DNA of 64,000 nt. Source: Propionibacteriaceae bacterium (GTDB taxonomy: Bacteria > Actinomycetota > Actinomycetes > Propionibacteriales > Propionibacteriaceae). Made by a program: the position numbers and the translations under genes. This document shows, one piece after another, positions 41,240-50,032 of the stretch. The stretch is taken from contig JAISCA010000049.1 of NCBI GenBank assembly GCA_031265875.1, positions 1-64,000 of the forward strand, written 5' to 3'. Position 1 is the first letter of the stretch. Every line of letters begins with the position of its first letter. The notes under the pieces were generated by a model. The model was not told the DNA's origin. It worked only from the letters and a program-made list of their open reading frames with translations, and made no database searches.

Positions 41240-42289
41240 TCAACAGCTCGGCAACGGGGTGCCGGAACCGGGTCGGGTCAAAATCTCCATGACCGTGATG
41301 GCGGTCGACAAAGACGTCACCGGCACCAATCTGATGCCATCCGGCGGCGCGGTCAGATCGGCGCAGTTAGTGGCCGGCAGAAGGAAGACCTCGGCCCCTT
41401 GGGCCAGAGCGGCGGCCACCTTCTCGTTGACGCCGCCGATGGCGGCGACCCGGCCCCGGGCGTCGATGGCGCCGGTGGCCGCCACCTGTAGACCGCCGGT
41501 CAAATCGGGTTCGGTCAAGCGGTCGTAGATGGCCAGGGCCAAAGCCAAACCGGCTGAATTGCCGCCGATGGCGGGATCGATCCGATAGGTCACCTGGGGG
41601 GAGAAGAAGAACTCCGAGGCCAAGGTCACGCCGATGGTCGCCACCCGGCCGTCGTTGGACGAGGGCACGGTTTGGATGGTGACGGGCGACTCGATCCGAC
41701 CGTCCCGTTCGAACGACACCACCACCACGTCGCCGACCGACTTCTGGCGCACCCGATCGATGGCGTCATCCACACTGGCCACAGGCACATTGTCGACGGC
41801 CAGGATGATGTCACCGGGCTGCAGGATGCCGTTGCTGGGTCCGGACACCCGCACCCGGGTGACGCGAGGAGCCTCCCGCACGGTCAAGCCGGCCTCGCGC
41901 AGAGCCGCCACGGCGGCTTGGGTCTTGGCCTCGTCCATCAGAGCCAGATCCGAAGCGGTGGCTTGCGTGGCGTCCACCCCAGTCGGATAGACGTCGGAAC
42001 GGAGAAAGACGTCATGGGCGGCGGAGAGGTAGGCCATGATGGCTTGGGGGAAGCGCAGGGAGGCGTCGGCCCGAGTCTGGGAGACCGTCGTCAGCAGGAT
42101 GGCGCCACTGGCCGGGTAAGTCTGGGCCCCGTCGACCTCGACCACTGGGCCGGAGTCGCTCTCCCCCAGCAAGTCGACGGTCTGGCCGGGCGACCAAGCC
42201 ACGAATCCGACCGGGGCCAGCATGACGATCAAGACCATGGCGGCGAAGACGGCCAACGCGACGATGGCGGTCTTGGTGTGCCGATTCAT
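41240..42289 (-). CDS. YlbL-type PDZ and Lon-like (S16) serine protease, membrane anchored
   Basis: 349 residues: an N-terminal membrane anchor (AIVALAVFAAMVLIVMLAPVGFVAW), an external region, a PDZ domain (about 190-260, with GILQPGDIILAVDNVPV), and a Lon-type C-terminal domain with the catalytic serine in IGGNSAGLALALA and lysine in IGGVNEKVAAA. It acts outside the membrane. ATG at 42289 is chosen as conserved sequence starts there. It is divergent from the DUF2342 gene; the 330-bp gap 42290-42619 shows no gene and no clear promoter pair apart from a TAGTCT on the minus strand near 42360. Confidence 0.93.
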   Translation of the reverse strand: MNRHTKTAIVALAVFAAMVLIVMLAPVGFVAWSPGQTVDLLGESDSGPVVEVDGAQTYPASGAILLTTVSQTRADASLRFPQAIMAYLSAAHDVFLRSDVYPTGVDATQATASDLALMDEAKTQAAVAALREAGLTVREAPRVTRVRVSGPSNGILQPGDIILAVDNVPVASVDDAIDRVRQKSVGDVVVVSFERDGRIESPVTIQTVPSSNDGRVATIGVTLASEFFFSPQVTYRIDPAIGGNSAGLALALAIYDRLTEPDLTGGLQVAATGAIDARGRVAAIGGVNEKVAAALAQGAEVFLLPATNCADLTAPPDGIRLVPVTSLSTAITVMEILTRPGSGTPLPSC

Positions 42290-42619
42290 GGTCAACCTGT
42301 CCGCCGGCCCCGTCCTTGAGGCCAGATCGCCCAGATCGGACCGGCCGGTCAAGAACGAGACTAGCGGAGCCGACCGACTCCAACCGGCCAGCGGCGGCGC
42401 GGCGGCCATGACGCGCCTTGACTCAGTGGGCCACAATTGAAGGAAGCCCAGCGCCAGGTGGCTCTGTCCCAGGACAGACTGTCGCAGCGGCGTCGGGCGG
42501 GATGACTGGCCCCGCCGAGCCGGCCGCGCTCTGTCCGTGGACGACGTCGGGACGGCCGGCGACACTCGCTCCGGCTCCTCGCAGGCGGGTGGGCCGGCAC
42601 CGGCTACTTAGGAGAGCGC

Positions 42620-44071
42620 ATGGCCCACGACGACGTCGCACCCGAGCCGACCGACCCGGACGACTGGGCGGACGACCCCAGCGACCCGGAGACGCCAGGG
42701 CGATCCGACTCGCCAGCCGAGGGCCTGGCCGAGTTGCTGCGCCAATTAGGCCTGCCGACCGGGAGCGACGCCAACTTGGAGCAGGTGCTGAGCCAGTTGA
42801 CCAATCAGTTGATGGCCCAAATGCGCCAGGCCGACCGACCCGGGGAAGCGGACTCAGCCACCGTCACCTGGACTGCGGCCAAGCAAGCCGCCCGTCAGCA
42901 GATCGCCTCGCTGGGACCCGATCCGGCCCCGGACGGACGCCGCTCGCGCGAGATCGGCGACGCCGTCCACCTGGTCGATCTCTGGCTGGACGACCACACC
43001 GCCTTCCCGGCTCTGGCCGCCCCGCCGGTCTGCTGGAGCCGGTCGGATTGGATCGAACGGACCCTGCCGGCTTGGCGGGCCATGATCGAGCCGGTCATCT
43101 CGACCATCGCCCAGGGCATGTACGCCGCCATGACCGGCGCGATGTCGCAGGACCATCTAGAGGCGCCCGAATTGGTCCAGTTGCAGTCCGCCCTCCAGCC
43201 CATCCTGCGCCAGGCCGCCGACGGCATGTTCGGCGCCCGTCTGGGCCAGGAGCTGGGCCGGGTCGCCACCGAGGTCGTCACCGCCACCGACCTAGGACTG
43301 CCTTTGACGGACAAGCCTCAGGTCGCCATCCTGCCCACCAATCTGGCGGCCTTCGCCGACGGCCTCGACCTGAGCGAGACCGACACCCTGCTCTACCACG
43401 CCATCCGCGAGGCCGCCCGTCAGCGCCTTTTCGCCGAGGTGGCCTGGATCGGCCCCCAATTGGTGGCCTTGGTCCAGCATTACGCTCGCGAGATCAAGAT
43501 CGACCCCCAGGCCATGTCCCAGGCCATCGAGGATTCGGCCCCGGACCAGATCACGCTGGAGACCATGAGCCAGTTCGAGCTTCAGCTCAACGCCATCGTC
43601 TTCGCCCCGGGCGAAGACCCGGAGCAGGTCGCCATCTTGGAACGGCTGGAGACCCTCTTGGCCTTGGTCGAGGGCTGGGTCGACGAGGTGGTGGCCCAAG
43701 CCACCAGCGACTGGATGCCGAGCGCTGGCGCCCTGGCCGAGACCGTGCGCCGCCGCCGGGGGGCCAAGGGCGGCGCGGCCGAGGTCTTCTCGGCCTTGAT
43801 CGGCCTGACGGTCCAGCCCAGCCGCCTGCGCGAGGCCCAAGCCCTGTGGGCGCGCTTGCGCCAGGACCGGGGCGTGACCGGCCGGGACGAGCTCTGGCGC
43901 CATCCCGACGATCTACCCACCGTGGCCGATTTGGCCGACCCGGCCCGCTTCGCCGAACGGATCGGGCGACCGCCGGCCGAGGACGAGTGGGACGCCGAAT
44001 TGCGTCGCTGGTTGGACCAGCCGGAGGGCCCCTCGACCGACCCGAGAGATCCGAGAGACCCCTCCGACTGA
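42620..44071 (+). CDS. Zincin_2/DUF2342 family protein (predicted zinc-dependent metallopeptidase)
   Basis: 483 residues. Family features: FGARLGQELGRVATEVV in the middle, a LLYHAIREAARQRLFAEVAWI helix and the downstream ERLETLLALVEGWVDEVV helix. In the homologues I recall, the first helix carries a histidine in the REAAHxR position; here it reads REAARQR, so zinc binding is doubtful. The ends are acidic (DPDDWADDPSDPE at the start, STDPRDPRDPSD at the end). AGGAG precedes the ATG. Its neighbours YlbL and UPF0182 are conserved. Confidence 0.85.
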   Translation: MAHDDVAPEPTDPDDWADDPSDPETPGRSDSPAEGLAELLRQLGLPTGSDANLEQVLSQLTNQLMAQMRQADRPGEADSATVTWTAAKQAARQQIASLGPDPAPDGRRSREIGDAVHLVDLWLDDHTAFPALAAPPVCWSRSDWIERTLPAWRAMIEPVISTIAQGMYAAMTGAMSQDHLEAPELVQLQSALQPILRQAADGMFGARLGQELGRVATEVVTATDLGLPLTDKPQVAILPTNLAAFADGLDLSETDTLLYHAIREAARQRLFAEVAWIGPQLVALVQHYAREIKIDPQAMSQAIEDSAPDQITLETMSQFELQLNAIVFAPGEDPEQVAILERLETLLALVEGWVDEVVAQATSDWMPSAGALAETVRRRRGAKGGAAEVFSALIGLTVQPSRLREAQALWARLRQDRGVTGRDELWRHPDDLPTVADLADPARFAERIGRPPAEDEWDAELRRWLDQPEGPSTDPRDPRDPSD

Positions 44072-44156
44072 TCGAAGAGAGCCGGACCGGCAGTTGACGC
44101 CAGACTGAGACGGTCACTAACGTGGGCCAGGCGCAGGGTCCCTCAGGGACGAGCCG

Positions 44157-44211
44157 CTCGCAGGGGAAGGCAAGCGGTGACGTCCTGAGGGGCCTTGCCT
44201 GTGAGTGCGAG
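44157..44211. other. 55-nt imperfect stem-loop in the DUF2342-DUF5679 gap
   Basis: CTCGCA (44157-44162) pairs with TGCGAG (44206-44211), and AGGCAAG (44168-44174) with CTTGCCT (44194-44200), around a 19-nt loop; just before it lies GTCCCTCAGGGAC (44139-44151). It may be a terminator for the upstream gene, a small RNA or a leader element. The gap 44072-44323 holds no gene; TAGAGT (44253-44258) and TACAGT (44262-44267) are possible -10 boxes for the next gene. Confidence 0.35.
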
Positions 44212-44323
44212 GCTGGATTCTCCTCCGGGCGAGTTGGCCTCGTCTCGCACGGCTAGAGTCGTACAGTGGGTACGGCAAATCGGCAGGTGATGAGTTGTGT
44301 CACTGAATACCAAGGAGGATCCC

Positions 44324-44482
44324 GTGTCAGATAAGTACGAGGGCGAGTTCTACTGCGTCAAGTGCAAGGCCAAGAAGACTTCGACTGGAGATATCGTGGT
44401 CAACGACAAAGGCACCCGCATGGCCAAGGGCAAGTGCCCGGACTGCGGCACCAACCTGAATCGGATTCTGGGCAAGGCCTGA
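44324..44482 (+). CDS. Small zinc-ribbon protein (DUF5679-like)
   Basis: 52 residues, basic, with two CxxC pairs (FYCVKCKAKK and GKCPDCGTNL) forming a single zinc ribbon. The GTG start is fixed by AAGGAGG five nt upstream; an earlier in-frame GTG at 44297 has no ribosome site and would put that site inside the gene. Actinobacterial relatives lie next to the same TOMM-like and DUF2342 genes. Function unknown; perhaps nucleic-acid or ribosome binding. A strong terminator follows. Confidence 0.85.
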   Translation: MSDKYEGEFYCVKCKAKKTSTGDIVVNDKGTRMAKGKCPDCGTNLNRILGKA

Positions 44483-44491
44483 GTCAAGCGT

Positions 44492-44525
44492 CGCGAGGGG
44501 CGGGTCGCAAGACCCGCCCCTCGCG
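44492..44525 (+). terminator. Strong terminator after the zinc-ribbon gene
   Basis: A 15-bp perfect GC-rich stem (44492-44506 with 44511-44525) and a GCAA tetraloop, followed by GCTATTCTT. It isolates the small gene from the next one. Confidence 0.85.
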
Positions 44526-44667
44526 CTATTCTTAGCCGGCCCCGGCTCTCCCCCGCCTTGACCGGAGCGCTCTCCCGGTGCTGTCTGAACCGGCTCGGTG
44601 TTGTCCGTCGTCGCAGCGCTGGTGGATCACTCCCCTGGCTCCCACCGGCTTCCGCCAGATTGGAGCC

Positions 44668-45498
44668 GTGACTGCGACTGAAGCCTCGACCGCTCGACCC
44701 GACCGGCCCCGCCTCTTGTGCGCCGGACCGGTGCTGTGGCGGCGGGTCGGCCAACTCCAACTCGGTTGGGGCGAGACCGCTCTGGTCCTAGACGGAGTGC
44801 CGACCGATCTGGCCCAGGCCGTCGCCTTGCTGGACGGACGACACAGCCGGTCCGATCTGGCCCGGGCGATCGGACCGGATTGGGCGGCCTGGTTGATCGA
44901 CGCCCTGATGGAGCAGAACGTCCTGACCGACGGGCCGGCCCCACCCCCGCCGCCCCTCCGTATCAGTGTGCTGGGCCAAGGCGATTTGGCCCAGGCGGTG
45001 ACCACCGCCCTGGGCGGCGTGGCCGAGTTGACGACGGTCCAACCCGATCTGGTGGTGTGGGCCGACGCCCGGCTGGAACCGGACCGAGTCGAGCTGGCGG
45101 ATCTGACCGCCCGGCGATTGCCTCACTTGATCGCCCGGGCCGGCGGCGGCCGGGCCAGCCTGGGGCCGTTCGTCTTACCGGGGACGACCAGTTGCCTGAC
45201 CTGTCTCGACCTCGGTCGCCGCCAACTCGACCCGGATTGGCCCCTCCTAGCCTTCCAACTGGCCCAACGACCGGCTCGACCGGAGCCGCTCCAACTGGCT
45301 TGGGTGTCTGGTTTGGTGGCGGGCGAGGTGAGCCACTGGCGGGCCGGCCGGCTGCCCGAGACCTGCGCCGCCGTGGTCGAGTTGGACCCAGACCGCGGTC
45401 AGACCGGTTGGACGCCTTGGCCACCCCACCCGGACTGCCCCTGCCAAGCCCACGCCCACGGCCTGGCCTGGTCGACCAGCCGGGGCGGGGCGCTCTGA
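44668..45498 (+). CDS. TOMM/cyclodehydratase-domain-like protein
   Basis: 276 residues, related to the ocin-ThiF-like/cyclodehydratase proteins that bind precursor peptides in thiazole/oxazole RiPP pathways. Recognised by GGGRASLGPFVLPGTTSCLTCLDLGRRQLDPDWP and a second cysteine pair in HPDCPCQAH, which together form a presumed zinc site. An N-terminal winged-helix-like part (LLDGRHSRSDLARAIG) precedes a Rossmann-like ISVLGQGDLAQAV. It lacks an adenylation motif, and no YcaO, dehydrogenase or precursor gene is nearby, so a RiPP role is unproven. The start is uncertain: GTG 44668 is the best of poor candidates, and GTG 44578 is in frame. Confidence 0.75.
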   Translation: MTATEASTARPDRPRLLCAGPVLWRRVGQLQLGWGETALVLDGVPTDLAQAVALLDGRHSRSDLARAIGPDWAAWLIDALMEQNVLTDGPAPPPPPLRISVLGQGDLAQAVTTALGGVAELTTVQPDLVVWADARLEPDRVELADLTARRLPHLIARAGGGRASLGPFVLPGTTSCLTCLDLGRRQLDPDWPLLAFQLAQRPARPEPLQLAWVSGLVAGEVSHWRAGRLPETCAAVVELDPDRGQTGWTPWPPHPDCPCQAHAHGLAWSTSRGGAL

Positions 45499-45541
45499 TC
45501 GTGGCGGCGGCTGCGCACCCGGTCGCGGGAGACGGTCGCCG

Positions 45542-47701
45542 TCACAGCTCTGGGGCCGTCCCAGGATCGGACTCGAGAACGGGCTGACTGGACTGGACCG
45601 CAGCCGAGCTGGCTGCCGACGGTCGGCCTCGACGCAGGCGACGCAGAGCGTCCAGGGCCTGGTCTGGGTCAGTGGTGAGCCAGAAGGGTGGCAGGGAACG
45701 GGTCAGATAGGGCCCGTAGCGCGCCGTCACCAGCCGGCGGTCCAGGATCGCCACCACCCCCCGGTCGTCCAAGCGGCGGATCAGACGACCCGCTCCTTGA
45801 GCCAATAGAAGACCGGCTTGGCCGGCGCAAACCGTCATGAAACCGTTGCCGCCGGAACGGTCCACCGCTCGCTGGCGGGCTTGGATCAGAGGCTCGTCCG
45901 GGCGGGGGAAAGGAATGCGGTCGATGATGACCAGCTGGCAAGTCGTCCCGGGCACGTCCAAGCCCTGCCACAAGGCGATGGTGCCGAACAGACTGGTGAC
46001 GGGCTGATCGATGAACTGGCGCACCAGGTCCGCCAGGTGGCCCTCCCCTTGGCATAGCACCGGCCAATCCGACTCCTGTCGCACCCAAGCGGCGGCGGCC
46101 TGAGCCGCCCGGGTGGAGGAGAACAAGCCCAAAGCGTGGCCGCCGGAGGCCTCCAGCAGCCGACCGATCTCCGTCAGCGCCTGCGGCGAGATGCCGTCCC
46201 GGCCCGGCGGCGGCAGGTGACGGGCGACGTAGCCGATGCCTTGCCGAGGGTAGTCGAAAGGCGAGCCGACGTCGGCCGCCCACCAAGGCTGGGCCGGGTC
46301 GTCCGTCGGCCCGGTCGTCTGATCCGGCTGCGCCTGATCCGCTGGCGGAACGACGGCGCCGCCGGCGCCGCTGGGTTCAGCTGGGTCTTCCTGTTCCGCC
46401 GCCCTCAAACCGACCGCCTGGGCCAGAGACTCGAAGCCGCCGCCGACGGTCAAGGTGGCCGAGGTCATGACCACCACGGCGTCGTTCAGCAGACCTCGCC
46501 GCAGGCCCTCCGCCACCGACAGCGGAGCCACCACCAATCGTGGACCCAGGCTCTCGCTCAACGCCACCCAGACCACGTCGTCCGCCGCCAGGGCGGCCAT
46601 CCGCTCGGCCACCTGGCTGACCTCCTGAACGATGTTGGCGGCCTGCCCCCGTTCGGGCTCAGAGCCCCGGCCCAATTGGCCGACCGCCTGCCGGGCGGCC
46701 TGACGCAGTTGGGCGCAAGCTTGGGCGATGGCGCCGGCCGGGGCCGTCACCCGGCCCGCCTCAGCCTCGTCCAAGGCCCGTTCCAAGTCCCGGCCGGCTT
46801 GGCGCAGATCGTCCAGCGCCTCCTCCGACAACCAGGTGGCGGCCCGGCGGACGATCCGCTCGACCAGGGCCGGGCTGAGCTCCTGGGAGGCCGCCGAAGT
46901 CGCCCGACTGGGCAGTTCGTGCGCCTCGTCGATCACCATCAGGTCGTGTCCGGGCAAGCCGACGACGCCGTCGGCCGCTTCGATCGCGACCAGGGCGTGA
47001 TTGGTCACCACCAAGTCGCTGGCCCGGGCCCGCTCACGGGCGGTTTCGGCGAAACAGTGGGCGATGTGGGGACAGGATTGGGCGCCCGGACATTCCCCGC
47101 CCGGCATCGAGACCAGGGACCAGGCTTTGGGCGAATGGCTGGGGGCGTCGTCTCGGTCACCGGGCCGGCCGGCCTCCAACTCGTCCTCGGCCCAGCGCCG
47201 CAGGGCCACCACCTCGGCTCCCAAGAGCGAGAGCCGGTCGGCCCCGCCGGCCCGCAAGACCTCGACCAGCTCGGCCCCTTCCACCAGTTCGCCCTGATCG
47301 AGGTCGGCGCCGGCCTGGTCGCGCAGACGCAGCAGGCAGGCGTAGTTGGAGCGGCCCTTGAGCAAGCTCCAGCTCAGCTGCCGGCCGGTCACCTGTTCGG
47401 TGGCGGCCACGATGGTGGGGATGTCGCGCGTGGCCAATTGGGCCTGTAGAGCCAAGGTGGCGGTGGCCACGACGACGGTGGAGTCCGGTTGAGCCACCAA
47501 CCAGGCGGCGGCCGGAGCCAAGTAGGCCAGAGACTTGCCGGTGCCAGTGCCGGCTTGGATCAGGGCATGGCGGCCGGCCCCGATGGCGCGGTCGATCAAT
47601 TCGACCATGGCGGTTTGGCCGGACCGAGTCTGCCCGTCCAAACTGGCCACGGCGGCGGCCAAGATCCGGCCGCTGATCCCCTCTTGGCCTGGCCCAGTCA
47701 C
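45542..47701 (-). CDS. dinG: ATP-dependent DNA helicase, DinG/XPD type
   Basis: 719-residue superfamily 2 helicase with an iron-sulfur cluster. Walker A is QAGTGTGKS near residue 52, DEAH is in VIDEAHELPSR, and the cluster cysteines lie in NYACLL and CPGAQSCPHIAHC; motif VI is QGAGRLIRR. Substrates are 5' tails, forks or R-loops by family. A GTG start 6 nt after TACGCT suggests a leaderless transcript. I see no SOS box upstream. Convergent with the TOMM-like gene. Confidence 0.93.
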   Translation of the reverse strand: MTGPGQEGISGRILAAAVASLDGQTRSGQTAMVELIDRAIGAGRHALIQAGTGTGKSLAYLAPAAAWLVAQPDSTVVVATATLALQAQLATRDIPTIVAATEQVTGRQLSWSLLKGRSNYACLLRLRDQAGADLDQGELVEGAELVEVLRAGGADRLSLLGAEVVALRRWAEDELEAGRPGDRDDAPSHSPKAWSLVSMPGGECPGAQSCPHIAHCFAETARERARASDLVVTNHALVAIEAADGVVGLPGHDLMVIDEAHELPSRATSAASQELSPALVERIVRRAATWLSEEALDDLRQAGRDLERALDEAEAGRVTAPAGAIAQACAQLRQAARQAVGQLGRGSEPERGQAANIVQEVSQVAERMAALAADDVVWVALSESLGPRLVVAPLSVAEGLRRGLLNDAVVVMTSATLTVGGGFESLAQAVGLRAAEQEDPAEPSGAGGAVVPPADQAQPDQTTGPTDDPAQPWWAADVGSPFDYPRQGIGYVARHLPPPGRDGISPQALTEIGRLLEASGGHALGLFSSTRAAQAAAAWVRQESDWPVLCQGEGHLADLVRQFIDQPVTSLFGTIALWQGLDVPGTTCQLVIIDRIPFPRPDEPLIQARQRAVDRSGGNGFMTVCAGQAGLLLAQGAGRLIRRLDDRGVVAILDRRLVTARYGPYLTRSLPPFWLTTDPDQALDALRRLRRGRPSAASSAAVQSSQPVLESDPGTAPEL

Positions 47702-47707
47702 CGGCCC

Positions 47708-47713
47708 AGCGTA
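47708..47713 (-). promoter_or_regulatory. -10 box for leaderless dinG transcript
   Basis: TACGCT on the minus strand, 6 nt before the dinG GTG at 47701. Confidence 0.5.
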
Positions 47714-47726
47714 CCGGCCCGGTCTC

Positions 47727-49196
47727 TCACGGTCTGGCTGGCGCGACCGCCGGCCGGACCTGCCCGCCGTCGGCGGCGGCCGCGATCTGGGCCGCCAGCT
47801 CGTCGTCCACCCAAGCCTCGACCTGGCTGCCGGTCGGGCCGTGCTCCAGCGCGATCAACTCGCCCCGCCGGTGGATCTGATCGATCAAGTCGCCTCGGCT
47901 ATACGGGATCAGCCCCTCGACCCGTTGACGGGGCCGAGGCAGCCCAGCCGCCAGGCGCGCCTTCAACTGGTCCAGGCCGGCGCCGCTCCGGGCCGACACG
48001 AAGACGGCCTCGGGCCAGCCCCGACGCAACTGAGTCAACACTTCCGGGTCCGCCCGGTCGATCTTGTTCACCACCAGCAGCTCCGGCCGCTGATCGGCCG
48101 CGATGCTGGCCAAGACCTCCCGCACCGCGGCGATCTGGCCCACCGGGTCGGCGTCGGCGCCGTCCACCACATGCAGCAGCAGATCGGCCGCCACCGACTC
48201 CTCCAGAGTGGAGCGGAAGGCCTCGACCAGGTCGTGCGGCAGCCGGCGGATGAAGCCGACCGTGTCGGTCAGGGTGAAGACTCGCCCGTCCGCCGTCTGG
48301 CTGCGCCGGGTGGTCGGGTCGAGGGTGGCGAAGAGGGCGTCGTCGACCAGGGCCCCGGCCCCGGTCAGCCGATTGAGCAAAGATGATTTGCCAGCGTTGG
48401 TGTAGCCGACCAGGGCGACCGAGGGCACTCCCTGGCGCACCCGCTCTTGACGGCGCACCTGGCGGGTGGTCTGACGCCGCTTCAGGCTGGCCTTGAGGTG
48501 GGCCACCCGGCTGGCCAAGCGGCGACGGTCGGTCTCCAACTTGGTCTCGCCCGGACCCCGGCCGCCGATGCCGGCCCCGCCGGAGGCCCGCCCGCCGACT
48601 TGACGGGACAGGTTCCCGCCCCAGCCGCGCAGACGTTGACGCAGGTACTGCAATTGGGCCAGCTCGACCTGGGTCTGGCCTTCGACGCTCTTGGCGTGCT
48701 GAGCGAAAATATCCAAGATCAGAGCGGTCCGGTCGATCACCTTGACCTGCACCCGGTCTTCTAAATTACGCAGCTGGGCCGGACCCAACTCGCCGTCGCA
48801 AATGACGGTGTCGGCGGCTTCGGCTAGCACCACCTGGCGCAGTTCCTCGGTCTTGCCCCGGCCGATGAAGGTGGCCGGATCGGGTCGGGCCCGGCGCTGG
48901 GCCAGGCCGGCCAGCACCACACAGCCGGCTGTCTCGGCCAGACGCCGCAGCTCGTCCAAGGAGCGGTCGACTTCGGCCTCGGTCTGGCCGGCCGTCCCGA
49001 TCCCGACTAGCACCACCCGTTCCAAGCGCAACTGGCGATACTCGACCTCGGAGACATCGTCCAGCTCGGTCCCCCAGCCCGCCACCCGGCGCAAGGACAG
49101 CCGGTCGGCCAGATCGGCTTGGTCGCCGTCGAAACCAATCTGATCGGCCTCGTCGCAGTCCGCCGCTAGCGATGAGAGCGGGCCCGGCTCAGTCAC
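47727..49196 (-). CDS. hflX: Ribosome-associated GTPase HflX
   Basis: 489 residues: N-terminal HflX domain with the glycine-rich GGRGPGETKLETDRR linker, coiled coil, and a TRAFAC GTPase domain with G1 GYTNAGKSSL, G3 DTVGFIRRLP and G4 NKID. It rescues or splits stalled and heat-damaged 70S ribosomes. Residues 1-70 form an extra acidic arm. It overlaps dapF by 8 bp, in the conserved order recA-recX-miaB-miaA-dapF-hflX. Confidence 0.95.
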   Translation of the reverse strand: MTEPGPLSSLAADCDEADQIGFDGDQADLADRLSLRRVAGWGTELDDVSEVEYRQLRLERVVLVGIGTAGQTEAEVDRSLDELRRLAETAGCVVLAGLAQRRARPDPATFIGRGKTEELRQVVLAEAADTVICDGELGPAQLRNLEDRVQVKVIDRTALILDIFAQHAKSVEGQTQVELAQLQYLRQRLRGWGGNLSRQVGGRASGGAGIGGRGPGETKLETDRRRLASRVAHLKASLKRRQTTRQVRRQERVRQGVPSVALVGYTNAGKSSLLNRLTGAGALVDDALFATLDPTTRRSQTADGRVFTLTDTVGFIRRLPHDLVEAFRSTLEESVAADLLLHVVDGADADPVGQIAAVREVLASIAADQRPELLVVNKIDRADPEVLTQLRRGWPEAVFVSARSGAGLDQLKARLAAGLPRPRQRVEGLIPYSRGDLIDQIHRRGELIALEHGPTGSQVEAWVDDELAAQIAAAADGGQVRPAVAPARP

Positions 49197-50028
49197 ACGG
49201 CACCTGGACCTCTCCGCGGGCCTGGATGACGGCCGGCCCGATCAAGCTGGCCTGGCCGGCTCGGTCGATCCTGACCTCCAGCTGTCCGCCCGGCAGTTCG
49301 ATCTGACGCCGGCCGGGCCCGCCACCGGTACCGGCCAAGCTGTCGACGGCGATCGCCACCGCTCCGGTGCCGCAAGAGCGGGTCTCGCCCACGCCACGTT
49401 CCCAGACCCGGGCCCGCAGCCTCTCGGGCCCCAGTCGAACCACGAACTCCAAGTTGCCGCCATCCGGAAAACGGTCGCTCGGCAAGCGGGGCGTCCGGGT
49501 CAGATCGAGTTGGTCCAGCGCCTGGGTCCGATCCAATCGGACCACACAGTGAGGGTTACCGACGTCGACCACTCGTCCGGCCCAGATCCGCCCGGCGGCG
49601 CCGATCGGAACCGGCTCCGGCGACCAGACCGGACAGCCCAGTTCGACGCTGATCCGCCCGTCCGGCTCGACCACGGCCCGGCGCGAACCGGCCCGGGTGA
49701 CGACTTCGACCTGATCGCCTGAGACCCAGCCCTCCTCCAAGAGGTAGCGCACGAAGACTCTCAGCCCGTTGCCGCAGATCTCGGCTAGCGAGCCGTCGGC
49801 GTTGCGGTAATCCATGAACCAGAGATCGCCCCGATCCCGCCACTGGGGCAGGCAGTCGGCCGGCGTCACCCGCAGCAAGCCGTCTCCACCGACACCGGCC
49901 CGCCGGTGACAGAGCCAACGGACCTGACGCGGGGTCGGATCGAACTGGGCCTGACGGTCGGGCAGGATGACGAAATCGTTCAGGGCGCCATGCCCTTTGG
50001 CGAAAGACCAGGATCGCATTCCAGCCAT
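49189..50028 (-). CDS. dapF: Diaminopimelate epimerase
   Basis: Cofactor-free epimerase converting LL- to meso-diaminopimelate for lysine and peptidoglycan. The two catalytic cysteines are Cys85 (AEICGNGLR) and Cys219 (ETRSCGTGA). The 279-residue length is normal. The start MAGMRSWSFAKGHGALNDF matches the family beginning; GGAG lies 9 nt before the ATG. Follows miaA after 4 bp. Confidence 0.96.
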   Translation of the reverse strand: MAGMRSWSFAKGHGALNDFVILPDRQAQFDPTPRQVRWLCHRRAGVGGDGLLRVTPADCLPQWRDRGDLWFMDYRNADGSLAEICGNGLRVFVRYLLEEGWVSGDQVEVVTRAGSRRAVVEPDGRISVELGCPVWSPEPVPIGAAGRIWAGRVVDVGNPHCVVRLDRTQALDQLDLTRTPRLPSDRFPDGGNLEFVVRLGPERLRARVWERGVGETRSCGTGAVAIAVDSLAGTGGGPGRRQIELPGGQLEVRIDRAGQASLIGPAVIQARGEVQVPCD

Positions 50029-50032
50029 GTTC

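Noticed and set aside
44578-44667. Longer start for the TOMM-like gene at GTG 44578
   Set aside because: The extra 30 residues lack ribosome-site support and family resemblance; left as an alternative only.
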